Part shown: piece by piece, positions 10,762 to 22,128 of the stretch
Position numbering within the stretch: position 1 is the stretch's first letter
Layout of the letters: every line of letters begins with the position of its first letter
Assembly (NCBI RefSeq): GCF_905147045.1
Contig: NC_065917.1
Location: forward strand, 6,278,501 to 6,342,500
From: Nymphalis io
Taxonomy: Eukaryota; Arthropoda; Insecta; Lepidoptera; Nymphalidae
Length of the DNA: 64,000 bases
Direction of reading: 5' to 3'
Translations under genes and position numbers: made by a program
The notes under the pieces: generated by a model
What the model was told of the DNA's origin: nothing
Seen by the model: the letters and a program-made list of their open reading frames with translations, nothing else
The model's database searches: none

Positions 10762-12842
10762 GTGAGTAAAATTAAATTATATACCTTCAAAGTGTGCCAG
10801 TGTGAACTGATGAAGGTTTTATCGTTAAGATAAAATATATTTCTACAAATTTTATTAATATTTTTTTATAGTTATTTAAGATTTTTAGTATTTTTACGAA
10901 ACGATAGTAAATATCGATAAGTGCTTAAAAATGAGTTATGTATCGAAAGGTAAATTGTTGAAGAGTGTTTATGCTAAAGAATTTTGAATAAAAACACTAA
11001 TTTAGAAACAGTAATTAATTGTTATGGAAGTTATGCTAGTTGTATAATCATATTTTATATATTTAAACATTACAAGTCGAATGTAGTATTGCTTATTACT
11101 TGTTCCAGTATTAATATTATAATTAATATATGTTTGTAAAAATTATTTAGCTAAGCCTGAACTCTAGCGAGCAATAGATTAATCAATATTTATACTTAAA
11201 AGTGATGTTGTCTGATAACAGATGGCGCTGTAAGATGCATAAAGCATAGGATAAATAATATATAATAATTAATTCATGATTGAATATTATGCAGTAATTG
11301 TATGATAAAGTAGATTGTATGATAGAATTATATCCGCATTTAATTTTTTATAATTAATATCAAGTAAAATCTATTTCGTTCCTCGCTATAGCTCCGTCTC
11401 ACTCATTTGTCAGAATGACGTGTCGTCAGCCGTAGTTTCGATCCGAAGTCAGTCACAAACAGTATTTACTATAGTATAATCTTGTTTCGTTTTATTGTGA
11501 TATAAAAACGTAAAATTATTGTGAAATAGTGTAATTGTGGCTCTAAAACTATTACTCGAGTGTTAATAAATAAGTATAGTGCGGCACAAGTTGGAAGAAA
11601 TATCGTGTCCCTGTGTAATCGTATTGTAAAGTGACCTGCATGAAACAAATGAAAAAGTAATTCGCCGTTTTTCCATTGGTTTTACCTCTTTTTGTGGATA
11701 TCTTCCGTTACTGAAGGTAACGGAGCGTAACATTAGTTAATTAATACGGCAGTCTTTAACAAACATTTAAAGTAACCTCAAAATATATATTATCGACGAA
11801 CATTCATGAAATTATTTCCTTTGACATGAAACAGACAAAAATAAAGGTTCTTTCTCACGTCGACTTGTTGGGTTAGTTTTTTTTCAAACAAAGGTTCTTT
11901 ATCTAATCAGTTCTTATCAGAATCTTGTATACTTTCAAATAACATAGCTCACGATTAATATGAATAAACAAACATAATAGCAAACGTTATTTATTATGCA
12001 TATTATTTATTACAATCGCTTACAATATAATTTCATTACCTTGTATAATAATAACAATGAATAAAGATAGAACAATGTTAGTATACATTTAAAACATAAG
12101 GCAGGAAAAGCTAATATCTTTTCCTTATAATTAAAAAATATTTAAAAATTATAAAAAGATAAACACAAAATTGAATTATTATTTATTATTCTTTAAGAAG
12201 TATTGAAACCATGAGGCACCCATTAATTAAAATATCATACATTAAAGTTTTGTTGTGTATTGTCAATAAAAACATGAGTTTTTTCTCTAACAATATTTAA
12301 ATATTAAAGTAAATTTGAATGCAAGGGAATGTTCTAATGTGCAACCTTGCAAAAGTATGTTCATTTTTGTTTTGTTTTTAATATGTACACTATATATTAT
12401 GAATATACCTGTACAACAGTACCAAGACACCAACTTTAAAGTATTAGGCTTTATCTTAGTTTTTAACAAGATTTAAAATCACTGTTATTTACTATTAATT
12501 TTTGTTGCTAGAAAAATAACTGCTATATAAAAAAAACTGTGCTTACTAGTGAATCTATCCTTTATTTGATTAGATCATTAATTAGTATTATTAATAATTA
12601 AAATTCCTTACAATCCTTTAGATAATATATACCAATAATACTAATTTAAACTTTAATAAGATTGTGTTAATAAAACAATTATTATTTAAAAAAAGTCTAA
12701 AGTAAATTCTTATTTTTTATGTATGTGCAACACTGGATAAATTTTGATAAAACTCATTCTGTTAGCTCATATATTCCAATATGTAACATATTTAGCCTGG
12801 TTCATATTGTAATAGTAATATTATAAAGAAATAAATAGACGG
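10762..12842. other. repeat-poor AT-rich DNA, possible promoter near 11.4-11.7 kb
   Basis: No repeats or further exons were recognised. About 11390-11650 is slightly less AT-rich and holds TGACGTGTCGTCAG and a TCAGTC initiator-like motif near 11450. It could be a start region or an untranslated exon, but this is weak. An AGATGGCGCTG motif lies at 11220. Confidence 0.3.
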
Positions 12843-13045
12843 TTTCAAATTTGAAGGGTGAGTGTGCCAGTGTAACAAGCACAAGGGACATTACACCACG
12901 GTTTCCAAGGTTGTGATGTTAGTTTTTTTTAATGAAATAGGTAAGGAGACGCATGGACTGTCTGATGTTACATGGTCATCACCATATATAAACATTGGCG
13001 ATGTAAGAAATATTGACCGTTCCATTCATTGCCAAGTGATAGTTC
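12843..13045. repeat. two SINE-A remnants in opposite orientation
   Basis: 12843-12920 matches the plus sense (TTTGAAGGGTGAGTGTGCCAG) and about 12921-13045 the minus sense (T-run, AAATAGGTAAGG, ACATTGGCGATGTAAGAAAT). Both are diverged. Confidence 0.6.
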
Positions 13046-13322
13046 ATATTAAGTACGGGCTTGAAAAAGGAATCTAAGAATAAAATTCACACATTTTAAC
13101 CATTGCTCCTCGGCTTTGTCTTATTCTCAAATGTGGCAATAATCTCATGAAATTAATTAACAATAAACCAGTATGAGTAATTTTTTTAAATAAATATTCT
13201 TTACATTGTTTCAATTTCATATAAGTGCAATGTTTTTCTATTTAACAGTCAGGTTCATGACATTAAATGCTTGTATATAACAAGAAGACTGATGTGTGTA
13301 TCCTAATATTATTTATTAATGC

Positions 13323-13601
13323 AGTACAGTACAGTAACAGCCTGTTAATGTCCCATTGCTGGGCTAAGGCCTCCTCTCCCTTTTGAAGAGAAGGTTTGGA
13401 GCTTATTCCACCATGCTGCTCCAATGTGAGTTGGTAGAATACACATGTGGCATAATTTCAATGAAATTAGACACATGCGGGTTCCCTTACGATGTTTTTC
13501 TTCACCGTCAAGCACGAGATGAATTATAAACAAGTTCTTGCCCGGGCTTGAACCCACGATCATCGGTTAAGATTAACGCGTTCTAACCACTCGGCATTTT
13601 T
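13323..13601 (-). repeat. SINE-B
   Basis: The reversed tail is (CAGTA)n and AACAGCCTGTTAATGTCCC, and the reversed head is AACCCACGATCATCGGTTAA. TTAATGC flanks it at 13316-13322 and 13602-13608. Confidence 0.85.
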
Positions 13602-13649
13602 TTAATGCGTAATCGTGCAATTTTACAAACACGTTGTCAGGAGTACAGA

Positions 13650-13830
13650 GGTACGTACAGCCTATTCCAACCATAAGAGAGCAAATAAACTTTGATATGA
13701 CGCGATAACATTGATCTTGAATAATCTATGATGTCGTATTCGTGAAATTGCGTTTTGCTTCGAAGTTCGTCGTAACTTTAGAAGTAAAAAATATATAAGT
13801 AGTTAAGTGTAATAGTGTTGTATTATAAAT

Positions 13831-13868
<38 letters not shown>

Positions 13869-13930
13869 CGAGAACTGTTTGTAGTGTATAATACAGCAGA
13901 GATATTGGCGTGAAGTCAGAAGTATGTAAA
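13650..13930 (-). repeat. repeat J copy with (AT)n tract
   Basis: It starts ATTCCAACCATAAGAGAG, the reverse of the right end of the copy at 38455-38680, and includes AATCGAGAACTGTT and AATACAGCAGAGATATT, the reverse of 29195-29235. An (AT)n run at 13831-13864 expands it. Confidence 0.6.
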
Positions 13931-14248
13931 TCTATGGTTGTTCAAAAACTGCGTTCGGAAACTACTTCGATATTAGAAGTATTATATAGACTGAATATAA
14001 TTTGATTATTTCTAGATATTGTATATAAATTATTAATGAAAAAGATATTTATTTGACGTCCTTGCGAATGTTCGGACGCAGGTTCAATGGCCGTGTTGGC
14101 TAAATATAATCGCGCTTACGATGTTCTTGGACGTTGAAAAGTATTGCAACCGTTTTTACGCTTTTTGAAGGTTAATGGTGAAAAATAGATCCGTGTTACT
14201 ATTGTTTGTTGTTTTTGTATTTGTATGGAATTTTAATGTCCCAGTGCT

Positions 14249-14547
14249 GGATGTTTTTTTTTTTATAGAATAGGAAGACGGACGAGCATATGGGCCACCT
14301 GATGGTAAGTGGTCAACAACGCCCGTAGTCTTTGGCATTGTAAGAAATGTTAACCATCGCTTACATCACCAATGCGCCACCAACTTTGGGAACTAAGATG
14401 TTATGTCCCTTGTACCTGTAATTACACTGGCTCACTCACCCTTCAAACCGGAACACAACAACACCAAGTACTGCTGTTTTGCGGTAGAATATTAGACGAG
14501 TGGGTGGTACCTACCCAGACGAGCTTGTACAAAGCTCTACCACCAAT
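14249..14547 (-). repeat. SINE-A, near full length
   Basis: T-run and ATAGAATAGGAAGACGG to CTCTACCACCA. All family blocks are in order. Confidence 0.85.
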
Positions 14548-14559
14548 GAAAATGTGCTG

Positions 14560-15117
14560 GGCTAGTACCGTTTCTTTCAATAACATTTTAAAGTATAAAT
14601 GTAAATTACGTTAAAAAAATATAGGTTTTTTTATTATTATTTATTTTACAAAATACAAAGCACGTCTACAGACTGTTTAAAATTATTTTGAATGTCTTAA
14701 GCCAGTTGAGATTTACAGTATTGAGCATTAACCTAATTAGTAAACTAAGTCAAAACTTAATAATAAAAAAAAATATATAAATAACCATAATAAAGTGAAA
14801 TAATAACTTAAGTTAAGGATAATGTGTGTTTGTGTGTGTGCGAGTTTGAAAAACTTGATCTAAACTTTGAATTAAGTTAATTTTAGTATCTGTTTTTCTA
14901 TCTTAAATCCACCGTTTAAACGTTTAAAAATATTGATTGGCGATGAGATAATGGAGATAAATGAGAGGCTGACGATACAGATGACAATTATAATTATGAA
15001 GTAAAAATAAAGAAATAGATTTTTCAAATGCCTTTAGCTAAAAACATTTATCAAATCAATTCGAAATGAAAATCTTTATTTAATATTAATTCGTAAAGGT
15101 CACAAACACCCTTGAAC
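14560..15117. other. unassigned AT-rich DNA
   Basis: No gene seen. There is a short GT-rich run at 14824-14840. Confidence 0.4.
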
Positions 15118-15520
15118 CTTTACAATTGCGTTGCGACTGTATCACGGCGAGTGCTCTGAGGAATTATTCTCTCTAATTCCTGCTTCCCCCTCCCTTCTTA
15201 AGTCCACGCGAGCTGGTTCTCGATGTCACCGCCTAACTGTGACATCAATTCCATCGCACACAAAGAAATTTGGCAACTCCTTTCTTTGTCGCACTACCAA
15301 AAAATGGAATTCCTTACCAGCTCACGTGTTCCCCTCTTCTTACAACCCGGGTTCCTTCAAACGAGGCGTGAAGAGGCATCTTGCGGGCCGGCAAGGCGGG
15401 GACGGCTAGTACAGAGCATTCTTTCCGACTGTACTGGACGTCGTCGCATTTGGACTCTACTACCACTTACCATCAGGTGGAGTAGAGTCATTTGCCATCC
15501 CGGCGCATATAAAAAAAAAT
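15118..15520 (+). pseudogene. LINE-E: C-terminal end of a non-LTR retrotransposon reverse transcriptase
   Basis: An open frame from about 15118 encodes LYHGECSEELFSLIPAS, then RAGSRCHRLTVTSIPS, FGNSFLCRT, KWNSLPAHVFPSSYN and GSFKRGVKRHLAGRQGG, and stops near 15409. This is the familiar C-terminal stretch of insect non-LTR retrotransposon ORF2 proteins. The polymerase and endonuclease domains are absent, so the copy is dead and 5'-truncated. The 3' UTR contains ACCACTTACCATCAGGTGG and an A tail at about 15508. The same 3' hairpin block occurs at the end of SINE-A, which suggests this LINE family as SINE-A's source of reverse transcriptase. Confidence 0.85.
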
Positions 15521-15805
15521 ACTCGCGGCTCGCCTCGACTTCTGGGTTGAATAATTAACTTTTTTTTACGCCAATAATGACTTATAGGAATGGAATTGAT
15601 ACCTTAAGTTACATTATTGCAATTTTCGTAGGGTTCTCTATTTTTTTTAAATAAAATATATCGTATGTTACTCGCTGATAATGTAGCTTTCTATAGGAGA
15701 AAGAATTTTTATAATCGACTTAGTAGATTTTGAATTTATCCATTACAAACAAACATGTCAGAAAATCATATTTTGTCTATTTATAATATTAGTAATTTTG
15801 TCTAT

Positions 15806-15925
15806 TTATTCCACCAACCCGCATTGGAGCAGCGTGGTGGAATAAGCTCCTAACCTTCTCGTCAAAAAGGGAGAGGAGGCCTCAGCCCAACAGTGGGACA
15901 TTCACAGGCTGTTACTATTTACTAT
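15806..15925 (+). repeat. SINE-B 3' part, 5'-truncated
   Basis: ATTCCACCAACCCGCATTGG to AGTGGGACATTCACAGGCTG plus TTACTATTTACTA. The tRNA-like head is missing. Confidence 0.8.
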
Positions 15926-16555
15926 AATATTAGTAAAGGCGTAATAAACAGCGGGTTTTTTTACATGTTTTTTTTCTTTGCGAATTGTATAAATTTAAAC
16001 TTCCTGACAGGATTAACTTATACTCCCCAATTATATATAATATAAATACGTGAAGCAAAAACTTTGTACCCCTTTTTACGACAATTGCGTAGACGAAGAA
16101 GATTGAAATTTTGCACAGATAAAGTATAAATAGACGAGGAGTGCAGTTTGATCATGTATTATAACCCTTTTGCTTATGATTTATCATATAATTTGTCTAA
16201 TAGATATTTGTGCGTATATACTTATTTTGCAATTCCTTTAATTATTTATTAAAAATCAATATTTCTTCAATTTTAATTATATGTATACATTTGACAATAG
16301 AATACCTTAATAACATTCAAACTTTAATAAAATTTAAATAAATTAAAGTCGATTTTCGACCAGTGGGCAATGTCTACTAATATTTAAGGGTCGATTTCAT
16401 TCTTATCCTTGGTTAGAATAATTACATTACATTGATGTGTCATCATTATATTTCAATTAATAAATTATTACATCATACGTGACGTCACATTGATCGACAA
16501 ATAAAAAATGATTCGATGATATTAAAGTTTTTTTTTTTGTAATTAATATGTTGAT
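15926..16555. other. unassigned AT-rich DNA
   Basis: No gene or clear repeat was recognised. Confidence 0.4.
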
Positions 16556-16834
16556 TAAATTTTCTCTTCTCTCTTCGCTTCTCATTTTTTGAAGAGAAGC
16601 CTTAGAGCTAATAGCCACGCTGCTCCAATGCGGTTTCGTGGAATACACACGTGGCAGAATTTCAGTGGAATTAGACACATGCAGGTTTCCTCACGATGTT
16701 TTCCTTCGCCGTCAAGCACGAGATACATAAACACAAATTAATCATATGAAAATTCAGTGGTGCTTGCCCGGGTTTGAACCCACGATCATCGGTTAAGATT
16801 CACGCGTTCTAACCGCTAGGCCATCACGGCAAAA
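16556..16834 (-). repeat. SINE-B
   Basis: The reversed body TTCCTCACGATGTTTTCCTT and the reversed head AACCGCTAGGCCATCACGGC are clear. The tail end is degenerate. Confidence 0.82.
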
Positions 16835-16957
16835 AGTAAAGGAAATGAAAATACGAAAATGTTTTGTAAATTTTTGGAACAAAATGTTTAAAAAAAAAAA
16901 ACTATTTGCACTGACATAACTGTAATTGTTATTTTCCGGTCACTCACACCGTGACTA

Positions 16958-16973
16958 ACGGTCACGTGACCGT
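16958..16973. promoter_or_regulatory. 16-bp perfect palindrome with E-box
   Basis: ACGGTCACGTGACCGT is its own reverse complement. Its centre GTCACGTGAC equals the CLEAR-type bHLH-Zip site, and TGACGTAA (CRE-like) follows directly. Function is not shown. Confidence 0.4.
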
Positions 16974-17024
16974 GACGTAATCAACTTTCATGTCGTATGG
17001 GTATATTGGTTACTGTCTTGAGTA

Positions 17025-17385
17025 TTTTTTGTTAGAACATAGGTCAGCTGGTGGTAAGCGGTCACCACTGCCCATAGATATGGGTGCTGTGAGAACTAGG
17101 AGGACTATACCACTTGTGCCTGTAGCTACACAGGCTCTGTCACCCTTTTCAACCGGAACACCAACGAATCGTGAAGAGGCATTTTGCGGGCCGGCAAGGC
17201 GGGGGCGGTTAGTGCATAACATTCTTCCCGACTGTACTGGCCGTCGTCGCATTTGGACTCTATAACCGCTTATCATCAGGTGGTCTAGAGTCATTTGTCT
17301 TTCCGGCAAATATAATAAAAAAAAAAAACAATACTAAGTGTTGATGCGTGACGGTAGAATATGTGATACCCTGACCACCAGTTTC
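17025..17385 (-). repeat. SINE-A split by LINE-E
   Basis: The left part, 17025-17166, ends near GGAACACCAACGA. The right part resumes at about 17325 with ACAATACTAAGTG and GGTAGAATATGTGAT. Together they follow the family order. Confidence 0.7.
17167..17324 (+). repeat. LINE-E 3' end inserted in SINE-A
   Basis: It begins with the codons for the RGVKRHLAGRQGG region (GTGAAGAGGCATTTTGCGGG) and ends GGCAAATATAAT plus an A tail. Confidence 0.78.
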
Positions 17386-17671
17386 AAAATCAAATCAAAT
17401 CAATAATAATAATAAAAAGATTTTTTTTTAAATATAAAATTTATTTCAACGCGTGTTTTTATACTAATTTTTTAAGGCTAAACCAATATACATATATAAA
17501 ACTTATATCATATATATTCGTGGCGCGTTTCGGGGAAGGTTTTTAGTATATAATATTAGTATATAAGTAGTTTCGCTTCTCATTTTCAAACGCTTTAAAA
17601 TTATACGCAACGTCAATGGTTGACGTGATACATATGTTAGGAACTTAATTGCCATCAATAAAAATAATATT

Positions 17672-18286
17672 ACTAGTGGTAGAGCATTGTGCAAGCTCGT
17701 CTGGGTACCACCCACTCATCAGATATTCTACCGCAAAACAGCAGTACTCGGTATTGTTGTGTTCCGGTTTGAAGGGTGAGTTATCAAGTGCAATTACAGG
17801 CACAAGGGGCATAACATCTTAGTTCCCAAGGTCGGTGGCGCATTGGTGATTTTTATTTATTTATTTTATGTTCATAGGGCTAAAAAACAAAATCATAAAA
17901 TTCAAATGATTACATATCTCTTGATGTAGACACGACATGCGTTTTTGATTAAGTGCGAAAAAAGCGTCTGGTCAGTGACAGCAACAAAGACCTAAGCTTA
18001 TAAGTTTTTAAACTGAAGAAACTGTTTTTTTTTTAACTTTTTTCAATGAGGCTAGAGAACTGTCGGTAAAAATATCATAATTAAAACGAATACTATTATA
18101 AGAGAACACATGCGGTATAAGGGCGAGTGTCTAGGTACATTTGTTCTAGAGGTAGGAAGACAAAAGGTGATGTAAGCGATGTTTAACATTTCTTACAATG
18201 CCAATGTCTATGGGCGTTGGTGACCACTTAACATCAGGTGGCCCATATGCTCGTCCGCCTTCCTATTCTATATAAAAAAATACATT
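17672..18286 (+). repeat. SINE-A split by a 315-bp insertion
   Basis: The parts are 17672-17850 (TTACTAGTGGTAGAGC to CATTGGTGAT) and 18166-18286 (GGTGATGTAAGCGATG to TATATAAAAAAA). Removing the insert restores the family consensus. Confidence 0.85.
17851..18165 (-). mobile_element. unclassified retroposon inserted in SINE-A
   Basis: Flanked by GGTGAT at 17845-17850 and 18166-18171. It opens with TTTTATTTATTTATTTTATG, a reversed A-rich tail, so it lies on the minus strand. I see no long open frame. It is probably the 3' end of a further LINE family. Confidence 0.7.
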
Positions 18287-18289
18287 ACA

Positions 18290-18560
18290 TAATAATAATA
18301 ATAATATCCTGGGACATTTTTCACACACGGCCATCTGATCCCAAATTAAGCTTGTACAAAGCTTGTGCTATGGAAACCAGACAACTGATATACTACATAT
18401 ACTACTTTTCTTTTGTAAATACATACTTATATAGATAATTACACCCAGACTCAGGACAAACAAACATGTTCATACACACTAATGTCTGTCCTGGGTGGGA
18501 ATCGAACCCACAACCTTCGGCGTGAAAGGCAAGTATCTACCAACTACGCCAACCGGCTCG
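18290..18560 (-). repeat. SINE-C
   Basis: The reversed (TTA)n tail and ATATCCTGGGACATT come first, then the reversed tRNA-like head (GGGAATCGAACCCACAACCT, CCAACCGGC). Confidence 0.85.
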
Positions 18561-18562
18561 TC

Positions 18563-19097
18563 AAACATATATGCATATTGATTAAATATATGCGTAGGTG
18601 TAACGTTCAACGTTCTATGTGGGTGGTGTGATCTTGGGTGATAACTAAACGTCATTAAGCACAGTCAGACGTCGTCATGCATTTGTTTTGATTAGTCATA
18701 TAATCGCTGGCTGATTAATCGTTATTTTTTATGTATGTTTGTAATTCGGCTGTACGGTTCTTAGCTAGAGCTTTTCTTTATACGTTTTTTTAGGATAGAT
18801 TTGAAATATCAATTACATTAATCATAATATTAAGAATTTAAAGACATTTTATCAAGACACGAAAGAAGCAATTCAACTTGACTAATTATGCGATAAAAAT
18901 CATTTATAGCACACATCCATATCTCACTGCCACACAGATAACAGTTACCATAGTAACCGCGTGTAAATAGCAAACCCAATAGAAGCCCGTGACAGCTACG
19001 ACGTGTGGGCTGCCAGTATTATGCACAGATAATCGCTAACAAACATAATCCTTAAATTTTTATCCTTCGAGCATCTTCGTGATAAATAATTTATTGA
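18563..19097. other. unassigned DNA
   Basis: No gene or clear repeat was recognised. Confidence 0.4.
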
Positions 19098-19392
19098 TTT
19101 TTAGCCTAGTGGTTAGAACGCGTGAATCATAACCGATGATCGTGGGTTCAAACACGGGCACCACTGAATTTTCATGTGCTTAATCCGTATTTATAATTCG
19201 TCTCGTGCTTGATGATGAAGTAAAACATCGTGAGAAAACCTGCATGTGTCTAATTTCACTGAAATTCTGCCACATATGTATTCCACCAATCCGCATTAGA
19301 GCAGCGTGGCTGAATAAGCTTCAAACCTTCTCCTTAAAAAAGGAGAAGAGGCCTTAGCCCAGCAGTGGGACATTCACAGGCTGTTACTTTAC
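19098..19392 (+). repeat. SINE-B joined to repeat G
   Basis: AGTGGTTAGAACGCGTGAAT head to CAGTGGGACATTCACAGGCTG plus TTACTTTACTT. It lacks the first bases of the head. The same junction with repeat G recurs reversed at about 42260. Confidence 0.82.
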
Positions 19393-19635
19393 TTTTTTTA
19401 ATAACGGGACTTACGGTCGCGATGTATTCTATACATTTATATATATATATATAAATAAGCGAAATACCACTCCTCACGAGATCTCCTAAACAATCCGCTC
19501 GATTGACTTGAAATTTGTCAGTTACTCTTTCCCCGACGTAGACGCTCACTAAGAACGTATTTAACGCAAATCGTATCTAAAATATATTTTTCTTCTTATA
19601 TACCCGTGCGAAGCGAGACGATAATATATATATAT
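19393..19635 (+). repeat. repeat G, copy 1
   Basis: It contains AACGGGACTTACGGTCGCGA, AGCGAAATACCACTC, CACGAGATCTCCTAAAC, CCCCGACGTAGACG and CCCGTGCGAAGC. It is the reverse of 42040-42260. Confidence 0.7.
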
Positions 19636-19639
19636 ATAT

Positions 19640-20126
19640 ATTCAAAGTTCTGATTTCAAACGTCAATTGGCACACCTCGATGGTAATACTGATTCGTATG
19701 TCGCGAAGGCAAACAGCATGAAGCTCTCTTACGACGTCATGCCTTCTCTACTCCCTCGTGTGTGAGGCGCGTGTATATACTTAATTGCAATTTATTATTA
19801 TAATCATAAAAAATATTTTATTAACGCAACTTTGTATTTTTTTTAATAAATATTAACATATCGGTTATCTTATAATGTTTAAGACTTTTACATCTGTGGG
19901 GAGTCTTTTTTAAGACATATAATTTAGCAAGTTCTTTATGAATGAGGAACAAACAAACAACGAGACGTATCTCTTTATAAAGTTTACCTTGTGCGTCGGA
20001 ACACATTGCAGCGATTATCCTGTATTTTGTACGTTTCCAGAAATAAATTCAATGCTCTTATCTCGGCTCGATTTACTTCCCTTGAATCTTGCCAAGATGA
20101 GAAGTAACATGCCGTTGATTTACTTT
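19640..20126. other. unassigned AT-rich DNA
   Basis: No gene recognised. Confidence 0.4.
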
Positions 20127-20137
20127 TTACTGTATTG

Positions 20138-20447
20138 ACTCGACTGCCTCGTTGGTCTAGTGGCTAGATATAAGGCCGCTGGCCCGGAGGTCTTTGGGTC
20201 TGAAGGTTCTGGAGTCTGGAAGTAGGAAGTGTATACACTACCGTGCCTCGGACGTAAAGCCGTGGGTCCTGCGCCTGAACTCTTTCGGGTCGTGTCGGAT
20301 TGCCGTTCCATCGGATTATGAGATCAAGGGAATAGAGAGTGCACCTGTGTTTGCGAACACACTCGAACACTATAATATCTCCTGCGCAGTTGGCTAATCT
20401 CTCTTGAGATTGGTCGCCTTGGCCGAAATCGATCTGGAAAAAGGACC
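20138..20447 (+). repeat. SINE-D, full length, with 11-bp target duplication
   Basis: The tRNA-like head is TGCCTCGTTGGTCTAGTGGC. The body contains TCGTGTCGGATTGCCGTTCC and ATATCTCCTGCGCAGTTGGC, and it ends GAAATCGATCTGG. TTACTGTATTG flanks it at 20127-20137 and 20448-20458. Short open frames inside are not genes. Confidence 0.85.
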
Positions 20448-20499
20448 TTACTGTATTGTATACCACAGAGATTAAAAAACAAAACACGGATACCAGCCG

Positions 20500-20640
20500 A
20501 CAGCCGAATTGCCCATTGGTAAGAACGCGTAAATCTTAACCGATGACGTGAGTTCAAACCCACCACTGAATTTTCATGTGCTTAATTTGTAATTATAATT
20601 CATCTCGTGCTCTACGGTGAAGGAAAACACCATGTTAACT
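20500..20640 (+). repeat. SINE-B 5' part
   Basis: TAAGAACGCGTAAATCTTAA, TGAGTTCAAACCC and CATCTCGTGCTC..GGTGAAGG are present. It breaks off before the 3' half. Confidence 0.78.
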
Positions 20641-21157
20641 AATAAGAACTTTCAAAAGATATAATTAATAAATGGCGATCAACGTGACACTAATTAGGCA
20701 AGTACATCTTAGTAATTGCTTAAAATGTATTGTATGTAAAATATTTCAAAACTGTTCCTGTCATAATGTATACAATAATTTTTTTAGTCGTTTTCGTTAT
20801 ATAACATATGATAAAACATTATGACTTTGGCTTCTCTCGCCTAACCTTTGCCTTGTAACTGAAAAAAAAACTTCGGCTGTTAATTTAAATAAAAGCATTG
20901 TATGGCTTCATATTCGAACGGCCATTGTAAAACTCTACAGCTTTCCCTATAAATGTTGCTTCGGGGTTGATTACTTGAGCAATGCTCTATCTTCTTCTTT
21001 CGAATGTCAAATCAATGTTGATAGAAAGAGATAGTAAGAGAAATCAATGGATACTAAACTATCATTGTATAATGCTTTTATGTAAGGTCAGTATTGTTTA
21101 TAAGGGTTCCTTTAATAAATACAGTGTAGAATGCAAATACGTAAGCAACAATTATTT
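20641..21157. other. unassigned AT-rich DNA
   Basis: No gene or clear repeat was recognised. Confidence 0.4.
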
Positions 21158-21168
21158 GCTAATAAAAG

Positions 21169-21447
21169 TAAAGTAACAGCTTGTGAATGTCCCACTGAGG
21201 AGAAGGTTTTTGGAGCTTATTCCACCACGCTGCTCCAATGCCGGTTGGTGGAATACACAAATGGCAGAATTACAATGAAATTAGACACATGCAACCTGCA
21301 TGTGACCTCACGATATTTTCCTTCACCGCAAGCACGAGATGAATTATAAACACAAATTAAGCTCATGAAAATTCAGTGGAGCTTGTCCGGTTTTGAACCC
21401 ACGATCATCGGTTAGGATTTACGCGCTCTTACCTCTGGGCAAATTCG
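21169..21447 (-). repeat. SINE-B with 11-bp target duplication
   Basis: It has the reversed tail TAAAGTAACAGC and the reversed head. GCTAATAAAAG flanks it at 21158-21168 and 21448-21458. Confidence 0.87.
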
Positions 21448-21659
21448 GCTAATAAAAGATGATATACCAAAAACAAAATGTCTCCGCCCACGCTCAAGGC
21501 AAAATTTAATTTCTGTGATTACATCGGCCTCGCATTACTCTTAAAGGACGGACATACGTCACAATTAATTTCACTCATGTATTTTAAGAGCCCTACTTCG
21601 TGATTATGACGCTAATTTACCAATAAACATTTTCCATAATTAAACTCCTTTGTTGATTT

Positions 21660-21817
21660 TCAGTAAGCCAGTGTAGCTACCGGCACAATGAATATTACAT
21701 CCTTGTTACTAAGGATGGTGATGGCATAAAGATTTAAGGGAGAGTCAATATTTGCTACAGTACCAATGTCTATGGGTGGTAGTGATCGCTTACCACTGGT
21801 TGGCCTATTTGCCATTC
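21660..21817 (+). repeat. SINE-A, old copy
   Basis: CCAGTGTAGCTACCGGCACA, CAATGTCTATGGGTGG and CTTACCACTGGTTGGCC follow the family order with many changes. Confidence 0.6.
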
Positions 21818-21831
21818 TCAAATTGAACGTA

Positions 21832-22114
21832 CAGTACAGTACAGTAACAGCCTTACTACTTTTTGAGGAAAACGTTTGGAGCTTATTTTACCACGCTGCT
21901 CGAATGCGGGTTGATGGAATATACGTGGCAGAATTTCAGTGAAATCAGACACATGCAGGTTTTCTCACGATGTTTTCCTTCACTATCAAGCACGAGACGA
22001 ATTATAAACACAGATTAAGCAAATGATTATTCAGCGGTGCTTGCCCGGGTTTGGACCCACGATCATCGGTTAAGATTCACGCGTTCTTACCACTGGGCCA
22101 TCTCATGCTTTTTT
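21832..22114 (-). repeat. SINE-B with 14-bp target duplication
   Basis: TCAAATTGAACGTA flanks it at 21818-21831 and 22115-22128. The reversed (CAGTA)n tail is adjacent. Confidence 0.88.
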
Positions 22115-22128
22115 TCAAATTGAACGTA

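Noticed and set aside
20164..20487. 107-residue minus-strand frame
   Set aside because: It lies within SINE-D and its flank. Partial versions occur at 39.2, 42.9 and 48.1 kb.
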